This document shows positions 24,981 to 36,779 of a stretch of 64,000 nt of DNA, one piece after another. The DNA comes from Homalodisca vitripennis (taxonomy: Eukaryota; Arthropoda; Insecta; Hemiptera; Cicadellidae), in assembly GCF_021130785.1 (NCBI RefSeq), contig NC_060215.1, positions 114,394,001 to 114,458,000 on the forward strand, read 5' to 3'. A program made the position numbers and the translations under genes. A model generated the notes under the pieces. The model made no database searches, had not been told where the DNA came from, and saw nothing but the letters and a program-made list of their open reading frames with translations. Numbering within the stretch: position 1 is the first letter of the stretch; each line of letters begins with the position of its first letter.

Positions 24981-26984
24981 GCCTGCGTTTTGTGTTTTAC
25001 TAAAATCATCTATTTGCTTTAATGACTACAAGGCTTTGTTTAGGCTATAAGCCTCCAAAAATCAAACTTAATCAAAATTCCATGGTGATGTTTTCTTTGC
25101 CCAAATTGCAGTTTATGTTTGTAAAAATTATCTTTTAAAGCGATTTAAACAGGTTTTTTCACTAGGGATTTTCTGCAGAACAAATAGAGTCATCAACATT
25201 TTTCATGACACCCTTCGGCCAAAAATAAACATTTCATATTTTTATTTACGACATGGGCTCTACTATTTGGTATTATAATATTGGTACTTAAAGGGATGTT
25301 GAAGACAACTAACTGCGATTCGATTGTTTATATTAAATGGATTAGTAATTATTAATTATAAGTGCCTCGAGAAGAACGCTTCGCGTTACATTGCACAGCG
25401 TTGACTGGGAAGCGCAGGCTTGGTGATGGACTCAGATTTGTTTGGGTTGATCGTTTTATGTACCTTTGTAAAGGGAAAGTTTTTTTTAATAATATCGCTA
25501 ACAACTGTATACATAGTAACGCCAAGTAAAGTAGTTGAAAAAAAGGTTTTAAAAATCGGCTAAAGATGAAGTGTATTTTTTGCATAATGGATATTAAAGT
25601 AATATTCCCTTAAAACCCATGATATTTTCGAAGCACTTACTTTATAACAAGTGTGATTTTCAGTTATACATAATCTTCAAACCTCAGAGATCGCTAAGAA
25701 GTAATGGTAGTTCTGTAAATTATTACATAACTGCAAAGAATATTTGTTATGTTTTCCAGTTCACACCACATCAAAATATTGCTTTCATAGTTACTATCTT
25801 GTGATACTAACTGTGTTAGCTCACTGTGGAGATCTATAATCAGTCAAAGGATGATAAACATAAATTGACCAAAGCCTTTTCATATCAAGGTCGAATTATC
25901 TGAAATTCTGTTTTTTTAGCAATTTTTAAGCGGTGTGAAACCGAAAAATTGAAAGATGGCCATGACGACCTACAACCTAAACTTGAGCGAATACTTATTT
26001 ATTAACTAATACACATAGTAATGTGTAATGTGTCTGTGTGGTTAGTAAACCACAGCAAATCCGTTTGATCATTTATTTTTCTTCTCTTAAGCTACTTCTT
26101 CTTTTCCTCTTATATATAATTAATTTCCTTATGAATTAATATAAAGTCTTTAAGAATCAAGTTTAAAAAGCTAATAGGGATTAGGAGACTTGCGCTAGTT
26201 TGTTACAAAAATGAACACTAAAATTCTGTTATTGGAATCTAAGTATTCACCTGTCTTTATGGATTAGGTTAACCAAGCTTAAACAACTAAAGAAGATTAA
26301 AGATTCAAATACTCGTAACGTAGTTTTATATTTTTTAATACAAAATAGCGGCAAATCGTTAGATAACAACCCAACCATCCATTGTCAATATTACACTTTA
26401 GACACTGGGAATAAAGTGTGGTCCTAACGTGAAACAATCCAAGTTATATATACTTGTAAATTTATTGTATGATATTAGTTATTTGTGTAGTGACTCAAAA
26501 TTATTAATAATAGGTAATCCTTAATAAAAAACAGAGTGCAATATTTTTGTTTAAATAGAGTTTTTAATATTTTAGTTAAATTTTCGATACATTGCAAGAA
26601 ATTGTTATTCTTTAGGGTTTAGTGAATATCGTAATTTAAGAATATAAATTATGAGCTTGGAAACTTCTGTTATTGTTAAAATAATGAATATACATTTTTG
26701 TTAATAATGCCTTACTATTGTAATTATCGATTTATAGCTGTTTTTTCTAAGTAATTAACATTCAATGCCAGATATCTAAACTGTTGAACTATTTCGAATC
26801 TTTATTATATCCACATATTTATTATTAATCATTAACTGATATCGTGATAGTTACTAACTACATGCTATTTTTGTGTACAGTTTTGAAGTATCTAATTTAA
26901 TATTCATATCGTAATGATTAACATTTATTAAATTGAACTAAATAGGATCTGCATACGCCCTATTTTATAAGTTTCTTTTCGCTA
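24981..26984. other. AT-rich gene-less stretch
   Basis: No domain-bearing frame, RNA gene or clear repeat was recognised. Confidence 0.5.
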
Positions 26985-27660
26985 TCTTAGCTTATTGGCT
27001 GAGCTTTAGCAAAGCCTATCACTCTTGGGGTTGGTAATATTTCATTTCTGTCTGTCTGTCTGTCCGCACGATATCTCGAAAAAATTACCTATAAACTTGA
27101 AATTATGCATGAAACTTCATTTGTATATGAGGAACAGTAAGTTCGGTGATGGCGCATGTCACTCCATGGGATTTGGCGGTGAGTATTAGCGGATATTGTT
27201 TCACTGGTCTCATGGGTAACTATAATGGAAACGAGACAATAGCAGAATAATTAAACTTGTAAACAAACTCAATACCCTTAATACATACAAACTTGCGACA
27301 TATCAATACATATAGTCTAACTATCCCAACACATACTACAAACTTTTTAGTGACTTTTTGGTGTGTAGACTTTAATATTTAAATACTGATATGAAACCTA
27401 ATTCAATGAATCAAAATCTCAATGTGTCATATGATTATCTGAATGGCTAGATGAATCGGGAAAGATTTCGTACGTCGACTATACGTTTTGCAGAAATTTC
27501 TGAGTTCTATGATGGGTCATTTTCTTGTCAACTTCTTTATGATTGCCTGTATGTCTAATCTGGTCAGAGGACACCTTGAGAATGAAATTAGCTATAGATT
27601 TGAAATTTTTCATGCAACCTCAGTGAAACCTGTTACAACACGTGTTTTACCTTGTGATAA
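26985..27660 (+). repeat. Candidate interspersed repeat with two related internal segments
   Basis: The segment at about 27047-27120 (CTGT run, ATATCTCGAAAAAATTAC, CTATAAACTTGAAATTATGC, ATGAAAC) is echoed in the same orientation at about 27545-27630 (GTATGTC, GGACACCTTGAGAATG, CTATAGATTTGAAATTTTTC, ATGCAACC). Together they suggest an old mobile element or a diverged internal duplication. No coding capacity or end structure was found and the family is not assigned. Confidence 0.35.
27047..27064 (+). repeat. (CTGT)n tract within an interspersed repeat
   Basis: Four to five CTGT units followed by CCGCACGATATCTCG. This layout, a short CTGT run then a GC-containing word, looks like part of a dispersed repeat (see 26985-27660). 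Confidence 0.7.
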
Positions 27661-27839
27661 ATACTAATAAAATAGAAGCAACGACTTGTAGATAAATTAA
27701 TCTGCTGAGATATTTTTTCAGATAGATGTTTTATCACATAAATTTAATAAATTCCTCTTACAAGATACATTTTTGTGTCAGTAAATTACAAAGTCATAAA
27801 TTGTTATGAAGACTTTGTAAGGTGAAGAGTTTCGTCTGT

Positions 27840-28130
27840 CAGGATTGGTAGCACTGTTCGCATCTATATTTATACGGTGAGGTGGAGCCGTCCTCGACTG
27901 AAATGAAAAGAGGTAATGGAATTGGTACAACCGGCACACTCCAATTCTCCCGTCTTCGCCTCCTTTTAATTCCGACTTTAATTCACTTACAGCAATTGCT
28001 CTGAAATTAACTTCGTTTTAATTTCTCCCTAACTCCTTCGTTTATTCTAATTCGTGTTGGTTAAGATTTCACTCCAAACTAATTAGTTCCTGTCTCAAGA
28101 CTTTTCTGGAATTATTTACAACTAGGCCGA
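27840..28130. promoter_or_regulatory. Candidate conserved noncoding / enhancer segment
   Basis: A less AT-rich block with the palindromes AGCAATTGCT (27991-28000) and CTAATTAG (28079-28086), both homeodomain-type sites, plus several TTTAATT words. It lacks open frames. Suggestive only. Confidence 0.28.
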
Positions 28131-30120
28131 CATGTAGGGCTTTTCCTATACCTTTTTTAAAATTGTTATACCTCTCTAGTAGAAATATAAATGTGAATCC
28201 AGATTTCTGTGAGTATTTACTCGTAAATAACAAAGTAATTTAAATGGAACATGATTAATTTACTTATTAAGTATTTGGAATACTTTTATTAAATGTTGTT
28301 TATTTATTAAGTATTCTATATAAGTTACTGTAAGTTATATGTCAATTGAATAATAAGTAAATTCTATATTTATTTGTACAAATAATTTATAGTAAATAAA
28401 CAGATTTAAACTTATTTACAGCTTTTCATTTAATAAATAATACTGTTTTATCTACTTAAATGGATTTATATTGAAGCTAAAGTCATATAGAGAATTAATT
28501 AACTATGTTTTTAATTAAAATTAATCCTGAACGAGGAATTCTGTTGTAAGACATATGGTAACATTACTGTTATGTTTATAATTATACTCTATAGGCAAAA
28601 CTATGTAAATTAATTAAAGTATAAATTTTATTTGCACATTTTGTCTCAGTAACTGAACTAACTGTTATGAACTAAAATCTGAAATAAGTTCTTTGTTAAC
28701 AGAAAATATTGTTTAAATGTCATTTAAAGTTAGTTACAATTTCATTCTTTCAGGCTTAGGGGAGGAGGGCGGCCGTTGTACAATTGAGGGCCAAAATATG
28801 AGAGATCCTGTCCCTAATTAATTTTAACATGAAATTAATCAAGTGAAATATTTTCAAATATATTTAAAGTGTTTAAAAAATCAATATTAGTGTAAATATT
28901 CAAAAAATACCAAGTTAATATTATAAGTTTATAATATAAACTTGCATGTTATGTTCCTCCACAGTTCTTTAAACGTATTAAAGTGGGTGCATATTATATT
29001 AAGGTGTGAGATGTGTAATAGATTGTCAAGCAATTATACTGTAACTAATGTGATGGTGCTAATGTTTTTTCTGTCAGCTTCGAATAGCGTTATATAAAAA
29101 TGCTTGTGTTCCCTGATTAGGCAACAATCGAAATTCAATTTCTTCTGATGCAATATTCTTGTTATGTAGCACTATATGTGTTTTCTGCAAAACTCTAGTA
29201 TGTATAACAAATAAAGTTCAGAAAGTTTTGTATTTTGATTTCCTTATAGGAATTGGACCAAACCATTCCTATTTATCTTTTTGTTCTAATTACATCCTAA
29301 ATAGTTCAACAACGATATTTTGCGTCAATTTAAAATTTTAAAACGAAAAGGTGTCTATTTCAGATAATTATTTAGTTATTGAATCACATGTATACAAAAA
29401 CCAAAGTTGTATCAAGAGTAAAATATAAATTCTCAGGGTAGTATTTTCTCTTTGAAAATATTAAAATCTCTTCAGTTATTGCGCTCTAAGTGGGTAGATA
29501 TATCAACATTAATTAAATTTTACAAAGCATTCAATGTACCTCATTTCTGCAGTCCGCGAACCAAAAGAAATTATTATTTTTTGTGTATTGAGCGAAATTA
29601 ATGCGGTATTTTTAGAGTAACAACGGAATACAAATGAATATGTGGAGAAGTAAACGACTGGAAGAAATCTGATGGGCAGTAATTTACCACATTCAATATT
29701 GGACTACAGAAGGACCTCAAATTATATCCCAAAATCTAACATTTTTAATGTCATATCGTGATGTTATATAATGTTCAATAACTAACAGTAAAAATACAGC
29801 AAATATTACAACAATTTAACGACAATGTAGTGACTAACAATTACGTAACAGTGTAGAATAAATAGATAAAGCAAACATATGTTTATTATAACGTGTTACT
29901 GACAAATAGAATAACATACAAGTACAACAATTTCATTTAACTAAATGATTTTAACACTTTCCATACATACAATTTTAGGGGAAACTTTTTAAGGAGAAGA
30001 AATACTAGGTTGAAATGTTCTGAATAATTAGGCGCTTTGATTTCATTAATATCTATGTGCCATAAATTGTTTTAATTATTGAGTTCTTAAACAAAGAATT
30101 GCCAGTAAGTATTTAATAAA
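28131..30120. other. AT-rich gene-less stretch left of the transposon
   Basis: Very AT-rich with many TTAAT/ATTTAT words and no supported feature. Confidence 0.5.
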
Positions 30121-30158
30121 TGAAGACATCAATAGCTAAAGGAGCTAAGAGCCAAAAT
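30121..30158 (+). repeat. Left terminal inverted repeat of the transposon
   Basis: 38 bp starting TGAAGACATCAATAGC and ending GAGCCAAAAT. It matches the reverse complement of 32664-32701 at every base. The flank to the left ends in AAAT if the outermost T is assigned to the target site. The perfect identity suggests fairly recent insertion or selection on the ends, in contrast to the broken gene inside. Confidence 0.92.
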
Positions 30159-30362
30159 GTAAATTGTTGGTAATTAAAAAAAAACACTGCAACTTTCTTA
30201 AATAAAGTAATTTTATTTTACAAAAGTATTTTTTTACAAGTTTGAAGTAAAGTACACATCTTTGCAAACTCTTGTTACCATTAAATAAAAAGTTTCAATT
30301 TTATTTTTTTTTTTTTATTTTCATTTTTTACTTAGATTGTTAATTTGTTTATTTTTAACAAT

Positions 30363-32413
30363 TTATCGAACAAGCTGACGAAAAAAGTGTTTGTTTTTCT
30401 CATCTAGATACGGTATCATTTTGGAAAGGTCAGTTTTTTCTTGCTTTGAGTTAGTTCAACGCCATCATCAAGTTTTTCTTAGACAAAAGGATGCAATGTC
30501 TTCTATTTTGACCCCCAGCCTTCAAAACGTTGACTTCATTCCACGTTTGCATAACTCACCGAAGTTGTTCTTGTAGTACACAGTACCTTGCTTTCTGTTG
30601 GTAAACTTCATGCTACTTATCTTAGAAATTTTCAATGCCTTTGTGTCGAGATATTCTGATGAGGCACTATCAAAAATCGAAAAATCTCTCTTTCATGTCC
30701 AAAACTTTGAATGGCTTTGCTGATCTAGATGACAAAATAACTTCTTTTACATCTTCCACAACTTGCATCTTGCACACCTTAGCCCTTTTCTCGATTATAG
30801 CAAAGCCTCTGTCTGCAGATGAAAAACTGTGACCCACTACAAGGTAGTTATGTTGAATTGTATCAAAGAAACTGAGTTTGTCAGCATCATGTAAAGGAAA
30901 ACAAGCATGCGATTTTTTAACTGCCCCCCACAGTTATCACTCCAAACAGTCAAATGTTTTTTGTTGGAATCCAAAGTACCAGAATTGATCGCTTCTAGCA
31001 GACATGACGCCATCTGGTTTCCACCTCTCCCGGATATGCCCTCGTGCCACAAGCACATGATACCCCATCTCCAGTATTGGATACGTGAATACCAAAGTTG
31101 AAGCACGAAAGCTGCCTCGAATAATACATTTCACTGTGGGTTAGTTTTGGCAATGGAAATACTTTTTGCAAATCCATTACGACATTGACTTTCGTGGCTA
31201 CTAGGCAAAGCACTATCCAAAGCATCTTTTTTCATTGCTTCAAATGCACTTTCAGCTTGTAAATGATGCAGTTTTAAATCTCTTTTTGCTTTATTTGCTT
31301 CCACAGCATCAAGAGATTTGGACTGAATGTTGAGCAAGTCGCATGTTTTACAAGTATCTACTCGTGGGGACCTGAAAGAGAGATTAAAATCTTTCCTAAA
31401 GACTTTGCGATAAAACTCAATTTTAATTTGAGAGTCAGGAAATTTGATCAAGAAAGCTTTGTACATCTTAGGTACATTTAAATCACTGCTCAAATACTCC
31501 TTATTGGACTTTTTTCCGCCCATAGTGGCTCTCATCTCTTGGAAAACTGTTTACATGAGCTCTAACAATTTTAACGGTCTTGGAAAGTGTATTTGTAGGT
31601 CTTCAAACCTCCTCGATTATCTTTGAAAGTAGTTTCACCTGCTTTTTTCTTTTTTACTATATTCTCAAGCCTCTTGCTTGATTGAATACCAAATATGTTC
31701 ATAAAAGTCTGTTTACATACCTTATGAAATCCTCCCTTCACCGTTCGGCACTGTGTAACTTACAGTAACTTGTCTCCTACTCTGTCCATCTTCTTCATAC
31801 GTCTTAAATCTTCGTCTACCAATATGTAAAACATCAACAAGGCCGAATAAATAATTTCCTTGGGCGTTTCCATCGAGCTGACTGAACTCTTGGTGGAGCT
31901 TTATCTTCATGTGAGAAATATCCCGGCATGATAACTTGCATTTGCATATTGTCTGGAACAAACAATAATCATTAGGCTTAAATAATAATATGAAAAGTAA
32001 TTTATGTGGGTACACGCTTTTATATGAGATAGAGGAAGTACGATTTAAGCACTATAAAGCTGGTTAGGAAGTCATAGGATTAGGCTATAACATGTTAGGC
32101 TTGAAGTAAAGTGAGGTTAGATTTAAGGTTATTGTATTTTTTTAAACATATAAGTTTTAAGTTATAGTTAAAAGTTATACATTTATGCTTTAATAATATG
32201 TAAGCCTAAAAAGCTTCAATAATAATATCCATAATATAGTTTAAATTTTTATAAACTAACCTCATTGGTCGGTGGCAGTCTTCCAGGCTTCAATTTCTTC
32301 TTCTGAGTTACGTATGGTTCTCCTCTTAATCTCGCTTTCCTCATCCTTTCTCTAAAAGGAGCTGTTTTATGTTCAATCTCAAAAGCAGCTGAATCATTAG
32401 GATCAACATTCAT
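30363..32413 (-). pseudogene. Frameshifted transposase-like gene, RNase H-like DDE/D type (DUF7869-like)
   Basis: Exon 1 (32413-32261) starts at ATG and encodes 51 residues: MNVDPND, then a basic stretch with RERMRKARLRGEPY and PGRLPPTNE. It ends in the donor GAG|GTTAGT. Exon 2 begins at 31952 after the acceptor TTTGTTCCAG; the intron (31953-32260) is phase 0. Exon 2 opens with a Cys cluster (TICKCKLSC). Next come a VCKQTFMNIFGI segment, SFPRDESHYG, a probable zinc-binding segment (DTCKTCDLL ... LHHLQAE), VVMDLQKVFPLPKLTH, MCLWHEGISGRGGNQ, VWSDNCGGQLKN and VVGHSFSSADRGFAIIEK. The C-terminus is KKTDLSKMIPYLDEKNK, with the stop at 30365-30363. Asp in MDLQK, in WSDNCGGQ and in SADRG are the likely catalytic acids (inferred from family pattern). 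Reading this order needs frame changes near 31735, 31604, 31512, 31192, 31050, 30870, 30650 and 30530. Some lie in homopolymers, so assembly error is an alternative to decay. No function in the host is suggested. Confidence 0.85.
31953..32260 (-). other. Intron of the transposase-like gene
   Basis: 308 bp bounded on the minus strand by GTTAGTTTAT and TGTTTGTTCCAG. The reading frame joins in phase 0 (...PPTNE / TICKCK...). It is AT-rich and without features. Matching splice sites at both ends of an otherwise broken gene indicate that the parent element carried a real spliced gene. Confidence 0.75.
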
Positions 32414-32497
32414 CTTATTAAACTACAATAAGAACATCTGAGATGTAAACAAGCTCTACAATGCAACAGTGATGTCGAAATACACCACCTCAGCTGA

Positions 32498-32518
32498 TTG
32501 GTTCTTAGCTCCTTTAGC
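32498..32518 (+). repeat. Subterminal copy of the TIR core (inner copy 1)
   Basis: Reads TTGGTTCTTAGCTCC then TTTAGC, which differs from the right TIR (TTGGCTCTTAGCTCC...) at one base over 21. It lies about 165 bp inside the right end in the same orientation as the right TIR. Subterminal repeats of this sort often serve as additional transposase-binding sites; that role is inference here. Confidence 0.75.
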
Positions 32519-32586
32519 GCGCCCAAAGCCATGGTTCTTACTGCGCATCCAGATTGCGCACGTTGTTTCCCCTGTTTACAATGGCG

Positions 32587-32608
32587 TTTGGACCTTAGCT
32601 CTTTTAGC
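32587..32608 (+). repeat. Subterminal copy of the TIR core (inner copy 2)
   Basis: Reads TTTGGACCTTAGCTC then TTTTAGC, a slightly more diverged copy of the TIR core about 75 bp inside the right end and in the same orientation. No matching subterminal copies were seen inside the left end, so the arrangement is asymmetric. Confidence 0.7.
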
Positions 32609-32663
32609 CATGCATGGGCATCCGTTCATACATCCCTTAGGTATCAATAACTCGAAAATGATA

Positions 32664-32701
32664 ATTTTGGCTCTTAGCTCCTTTAGCTATTGATGTCTTC
32701 A
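32664..32701 (-). repeat. Right terminal inverted repeat of the transposon
   Basis: Exact inverted partner of 30121-30158 (ATTTTGGCTC ... GATGTCTTCA on the + strand), followed by AATGTTC. The AGCTCCTTTAGC core of this repeat occurs in variant form twice more just inside this end. Confidence 0.92.
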
Positions 32702-33239
32702 AATGTTCAATACAAAGGATAAGGGTGGCACCATTGACTTGGACAAACATGGAGCAGTTGTAAATATTTGATATATTGCCTGCAGTATATACAATATACA
32801 ACTCCATAATACGCCTGGAATCTCACCAATTGAAAGTTATCTACGTATATTCTTATCTATATTTTTCTCTCTCTTTAGCTTTTCTGTAATTAGCGTAAAA
32901 TAATATACCTACTGCCAAGCGTAAAAATGCTATGCACAATTGTTCTAGGTCAGTGACCTCTGTTACAATAACTTCTATTTTATGACTAAAACTATTTCAC
33001 TTTATTTCCATATCATGATAACAGTTAACATTTGCTATAGACCAAAGTGAAATATGTTTATTAATCCTATTTAGAATTTCCTTCGTTACCAGGTCCTTAT
33101 TGTTTACATTTATAGCTTATAGATTTGTCAGAAACAATAGCACAATGACACAAGTTCAAAACTTTATTGCTTCGTCTAAAATCAATACCTTATTACGAAA
33201 ATGGTGAATAGATTGCATTAGGAATCAAATATATTTCGG

Positions 33240-33860
33240 GATGTGTGGATGTTTATATGGGCTGTGTGTGCTGCTCGTACGTAGGTAGCGTAGGTAGAAG
33301 ATTGGCGCGGCGACAAGCGGCAGACGACAGGAGACAGCGACAAGGACGCACGACAGCAGGGCTCGCACATTGTCCACCTATTTTACGTCGGCGAGGAATG
33401 ATCCGCCTTGCAGCCCCTATAAACTTTATTGTTTACTTGCCGACACACTCTTGTCTTGAGTATTAACACGGTTTTACTTTTCATTTAGCCGATATTACGT
33501 TTTATGTGTCCTGTTAGCAACAGAGCTAAGCTGAACCTCTTAAAATCCAGTTAATCCCGCTTTCTGTTAATTATTCCGATATGATTAGGACTTTACCTTT
33601 ATCCACGCTTCGGATTTACACGGCACCATCAGAAAGTAGTAAAGTGCATTAGTAAACGGTTTCATATACGGAGGGGATAAAGTAGAACTGGTTTCATGTT
33701 TTACTCGGAGCCGTATACGTGCAATCGATTTAATAACGTACCGGAGTGCAGAAAATCTGAAATTGTTTAATCACTCGAATTGAAATTAAAAGCCTTTAAA
33801 GTGGACAATCTTCGGCACTTTTGTAATAAACTCGAAATAAAAACGGTTGAAGATGAATGT
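33240..33860. promoter_or_regulatory. GC-richer unique island, candidate regulatory DNA
   Basis: The first 150 bp is purine-rich and CpG-rich (GGCGCGGCGACAAGCGGC). The rest has AGTTAATCCCGC (Bicoid/Otx-type TAATCC), GATTAGG and TTACGTTTTATG words. A 73-codon forward open frame covers the first part; it has no recognised domain and its arginine-rich look reflects the base composition. Confidence 0.28.
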
Positions 33861-35612
33861 GTGAAATGTTATATTATGGAAATGCGTTATTGTTGATGGA
33901 AATAAATTGATGGAAATAAAACTGTTTAGTCAAATATAATTCTAAGAAATGCGTGTTTTTAAATATATGTTTACTTAACGTAACAAAATTTGTATAAATA
34001 AATAAATATATATAAATACACACACACACTTTATTTTACAATCTTTTACACAGCTTTTATCAAGATCTGCAGGGAAACCATGTTGGTAACTAGGAAACTC
34101 ATAAATCCTACAAATACTAGATTTTATTTTGCTTGTCCATGAGATAGATTTGTGTTCTTAGAGCACGTCATATAAACAGCCGCATTTACATATGAAACTC
34201 TGCGCTGAAATATTTTCCAAATTGAAAATGTTAACAACTTAATGGACATAATATGCAAATAAGACGAGTCGCTACATTATTCGATATTTCACTAAACTTC
34301 GATGTAACCGAATCTTGTCCATAAGTGATTACGTTTATTAATATGATTGCAAATCAAATACCCATATTTAACACAAAGAACTAGCACAAAGCCACGTATA
34401 TTTATCACCAAGCAGGATACAACACTACTGGTATAAATTATATCCTTGCAATTGTTTCGCTTACCAATTTTTCTTACGAATATGAATAAATACAGCTAAA
34501 TATCTTGGACGTTTTTAACTTCGTAATGTTCCTAAGCATTAAAAATCAATTTGGAGAACATGATTTTATCAAATGTTTGCTTTTTAAATATAAGAATTGT
34601 TTTAAAATTAAATTGACATTGCATATATTTATGGTGAATAGATAACAATTTATCATTGGTGACCACTATTACACTCCATCTCTACCATATCGGTTATATT
34701 GAAGTTATGTAAAATTGTATACACCTATTGTAACACAAACTATGTCAATTGGAATTCGGAATTTTTAATTCGAACAATTAAGAACAGTGTATAAAATCAA
34801 ACGTTAACGCTTCTGTTAGTGCGTCTTTACACACCATCCAACTATCGTGTTTAGTGCTCTTAACTGATCAATTTCATTCGTTTAAGAACAGGATATAATA
34901 AAATTAATATCACACGTGGATTTCATTGGTATACCTGACTACAACTATTACAATTAATTTATTAAATAGTAAAAAATACGATTTTTGTGTATATTACGAC
35001 AGCTTAAAACCCTAGTATTTATGTATGCATGATTTACAGCATTCATATTATGTAAATAAACCCATAAAGTACATACTTTAGATTGAATATGATTTACATT
35101 TATAGACGTAAAACATTAATTTAGGAAATGTATCCATCTTTAATGAATCTAGTGTAGTTAACTATTCTGTTTGTCAATGACAAACGATCCATACGCAGCA
35201 TAGAAGTGCTTTTTAGAAGTACAAAAATGTCTATACTAGAGAGTAGTTCACTAAAAATATAATATCATGGAAACAAAAAGCTTAAGCGAAAAAAAAAACT
35301 GAACGTTTAGAATAGAACAAGGATAGTTTTATGAATCAATTTCCTGCAATAATAAATGACAGATTTTAGAAATTGTGTAAAAGAAATAAAAACACTTAAA
35401 TTGAGTACAATGTGAAACACATTGTATTTAATCAATTATTTAAATTTATAATGAATAATCAAAATAAGCAAATAGTCATATACGCTAAATTGCAACACAC
35501 TAAAAAAAGGTTGCGTTTATTCGACCTAACAGTACTGTAATGTATTTTGAAGTAGATGTATGCAAATAGTAACATAGTCATTACTAAAATAAATATAATA
35601 TATTATATATTA

Positions 35613-35653
<41 letters not shown>

Positions 35654-36439
35654 GATATGATTATAACATTTAATAAAAACAATAGTTTTATCTTTAAAAC
35701 AACACACACATGATGCAATTTTAAAACGTTCCTACGGTTTAAAGTAGTACACGACATTTATTTCTTGAATATTTCATGGGAAAAGGTTATAATATCGGTT
35801 TAAACATGTTTTACTGTAAATAGTTGGTATTAATTAAGCAGCCTACATACACATTCGTAATTTTAAAACAGAAATGGATATTATATTTTAATACATTAAT
35901 TATAGAGATAGTTAAATAGATTAGTACAAGTCGTTATTTACTAACTAAACCATTTTTACTAGATTAATAATTTAAGCGTAAAACATTGCTGTAATGCACT
36001 TTTAATTTTTCAGCAAATGACATCAATGATAAATTTATGCCAATTATTAGAATATTAGTTTTAATACCCACGTGGTGCAAATAGTAGGCGTTTATATGTA
36101 TAGCACTAAAAATAATTAGAGAAACATATTCAAACCAAATACTGCATAAAAAATAATAGTCTAAAATAGTAGAGCAAACACTTTTTTATAATTGTGTCAC
36201 TTATCAGTATCATCTGATTATTAGCAAATAAATACACATAGTTCCATTACGTCAGCTACCATCAATGAACATTTGAAGGTTAGAATGTTTGAAATTGCAT
36301 TGCATTATTTTACTAGTACATGTCCTTTAGATTTTTATACTTAAACATTGAAATACTAAAAAAAATATTGAAAGCACAATTTGAGTTTAATAGTTTTGTA
36401 AAATCCCAGAGTTTCGTATTTTTCAACCAAAGGATCAGC
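33861..36439. other. AT-rich gene-less stretch
   Basis: Contains a (CA)n-like bit near 34020 and the (TA)n array at 35616-35650. No gene seen. Confidence 0.5.
35616..35650. repeat. (TA)n microsatellite
   Basis: About 35 bp of AT alternation, the shortest of the six such arrays in the window. Confidence 0.95.
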
Positions 36440-36600
36440 AGGCAAGAATAAGACATGCAACTTTATTCCGTGGCCAGGACATTTATAAGTGGACAGCAGA
36501 GGGCCGACCAGAACAGCTGGTCGATAAATTGCGGTGGGAGGTCGGTGTGCGCATGCGCGGCCAATATGGCTGCCATCAGCTGTGACGCTATCTCTCTCTC
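36440..36600. promoter_or_regulatory. NRF1 / YY1-Pho / GAGA motif cluster
   Basis: TGCGCATGCGC (36548-36558) is a palindromic NRF1-type site. ATGGCTGCCAT (36566-36576) holds two inverted GCCAT words, the core of YY1/Pho sites. CAGCTG (36577-36582), an E-box, follows, then CGCTATCTCTCTC leading into the GAGA-type tract. Clusters of Pho and GAGA words occur in insect core promoters and Polycomb response elements; which applies here is unknown. Confidence 0.4.
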
Positions 36601-36644
36601 ACTCTCTCTCTCTATCTCACTCACTCTCTCTCTCGCTCTCACTC
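36591..36644. repeat. (CT)n / GAGA-type low-complexity tract
   Basis: Imperfect CT repeat with CTCAC and CTAT interruptions, giving many GAGAG words on the minus strand. GAGAG is the binding word of insect GAGA factor; its position beside an NRF1-like and a YY1/Pho-like site makes it more than simple filler. The overlapping SLSLSLS open frames are artefacts. Confidence 0.85.
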
Positions 36645-36779
36645 AACCCTCCCCCACTGGTAAGCATCCCACCCCACTCACGTCAGATTATACACCAATT
36701 TATTGTTTTCCCCATAATTAAAACATGAATTTAGAGTTATCTTATGAATATGATAATACGTAGGAAATATGGAACGCAG

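Larger units (their letters stand above)
30122..32700 (-). mobile_element. Decayed DNA transposon with identical ~37-bp TIRs and a DUF7869-like transposase gene
   Basis: A 2.58-kb unit bounded by inverted repeats that match perfectly at 30121-30158 and 32664-32701. If the ends are set at GAAGACATC (30122 and 32700), both flanks carry AAAT, giving a possible 4-bp target-site duplication. If the shared outer T/A is included, only AA repeats, so the exact TSD is uncertain. Inside, on the minus strand, lies one transposase-like gene (30363-32413) with an intron and several frame breaks, so this copy cannot make an intact transposase and could move only with help from another copy. The left side is AT-rich; the right side has two extra inner copies of the end motif. 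The superfamily name is not certain. Family resemblance is to the arthropod proteins called uncharacterised or DUF7869-like, recalled without a search. Confidence 0.85.

Noticed and set aside
31444..31626. Forward open frames inside the transposon (for example 30391-31101 and 31444-31626)
   Set aside because: They are antisense shadows of the minus-strand transposase-like gene.
36455..36728. Overlapping 88- and 64-codon frames rich in SL
   Set aside because: They translate the (CT)n tract; composition explains them.
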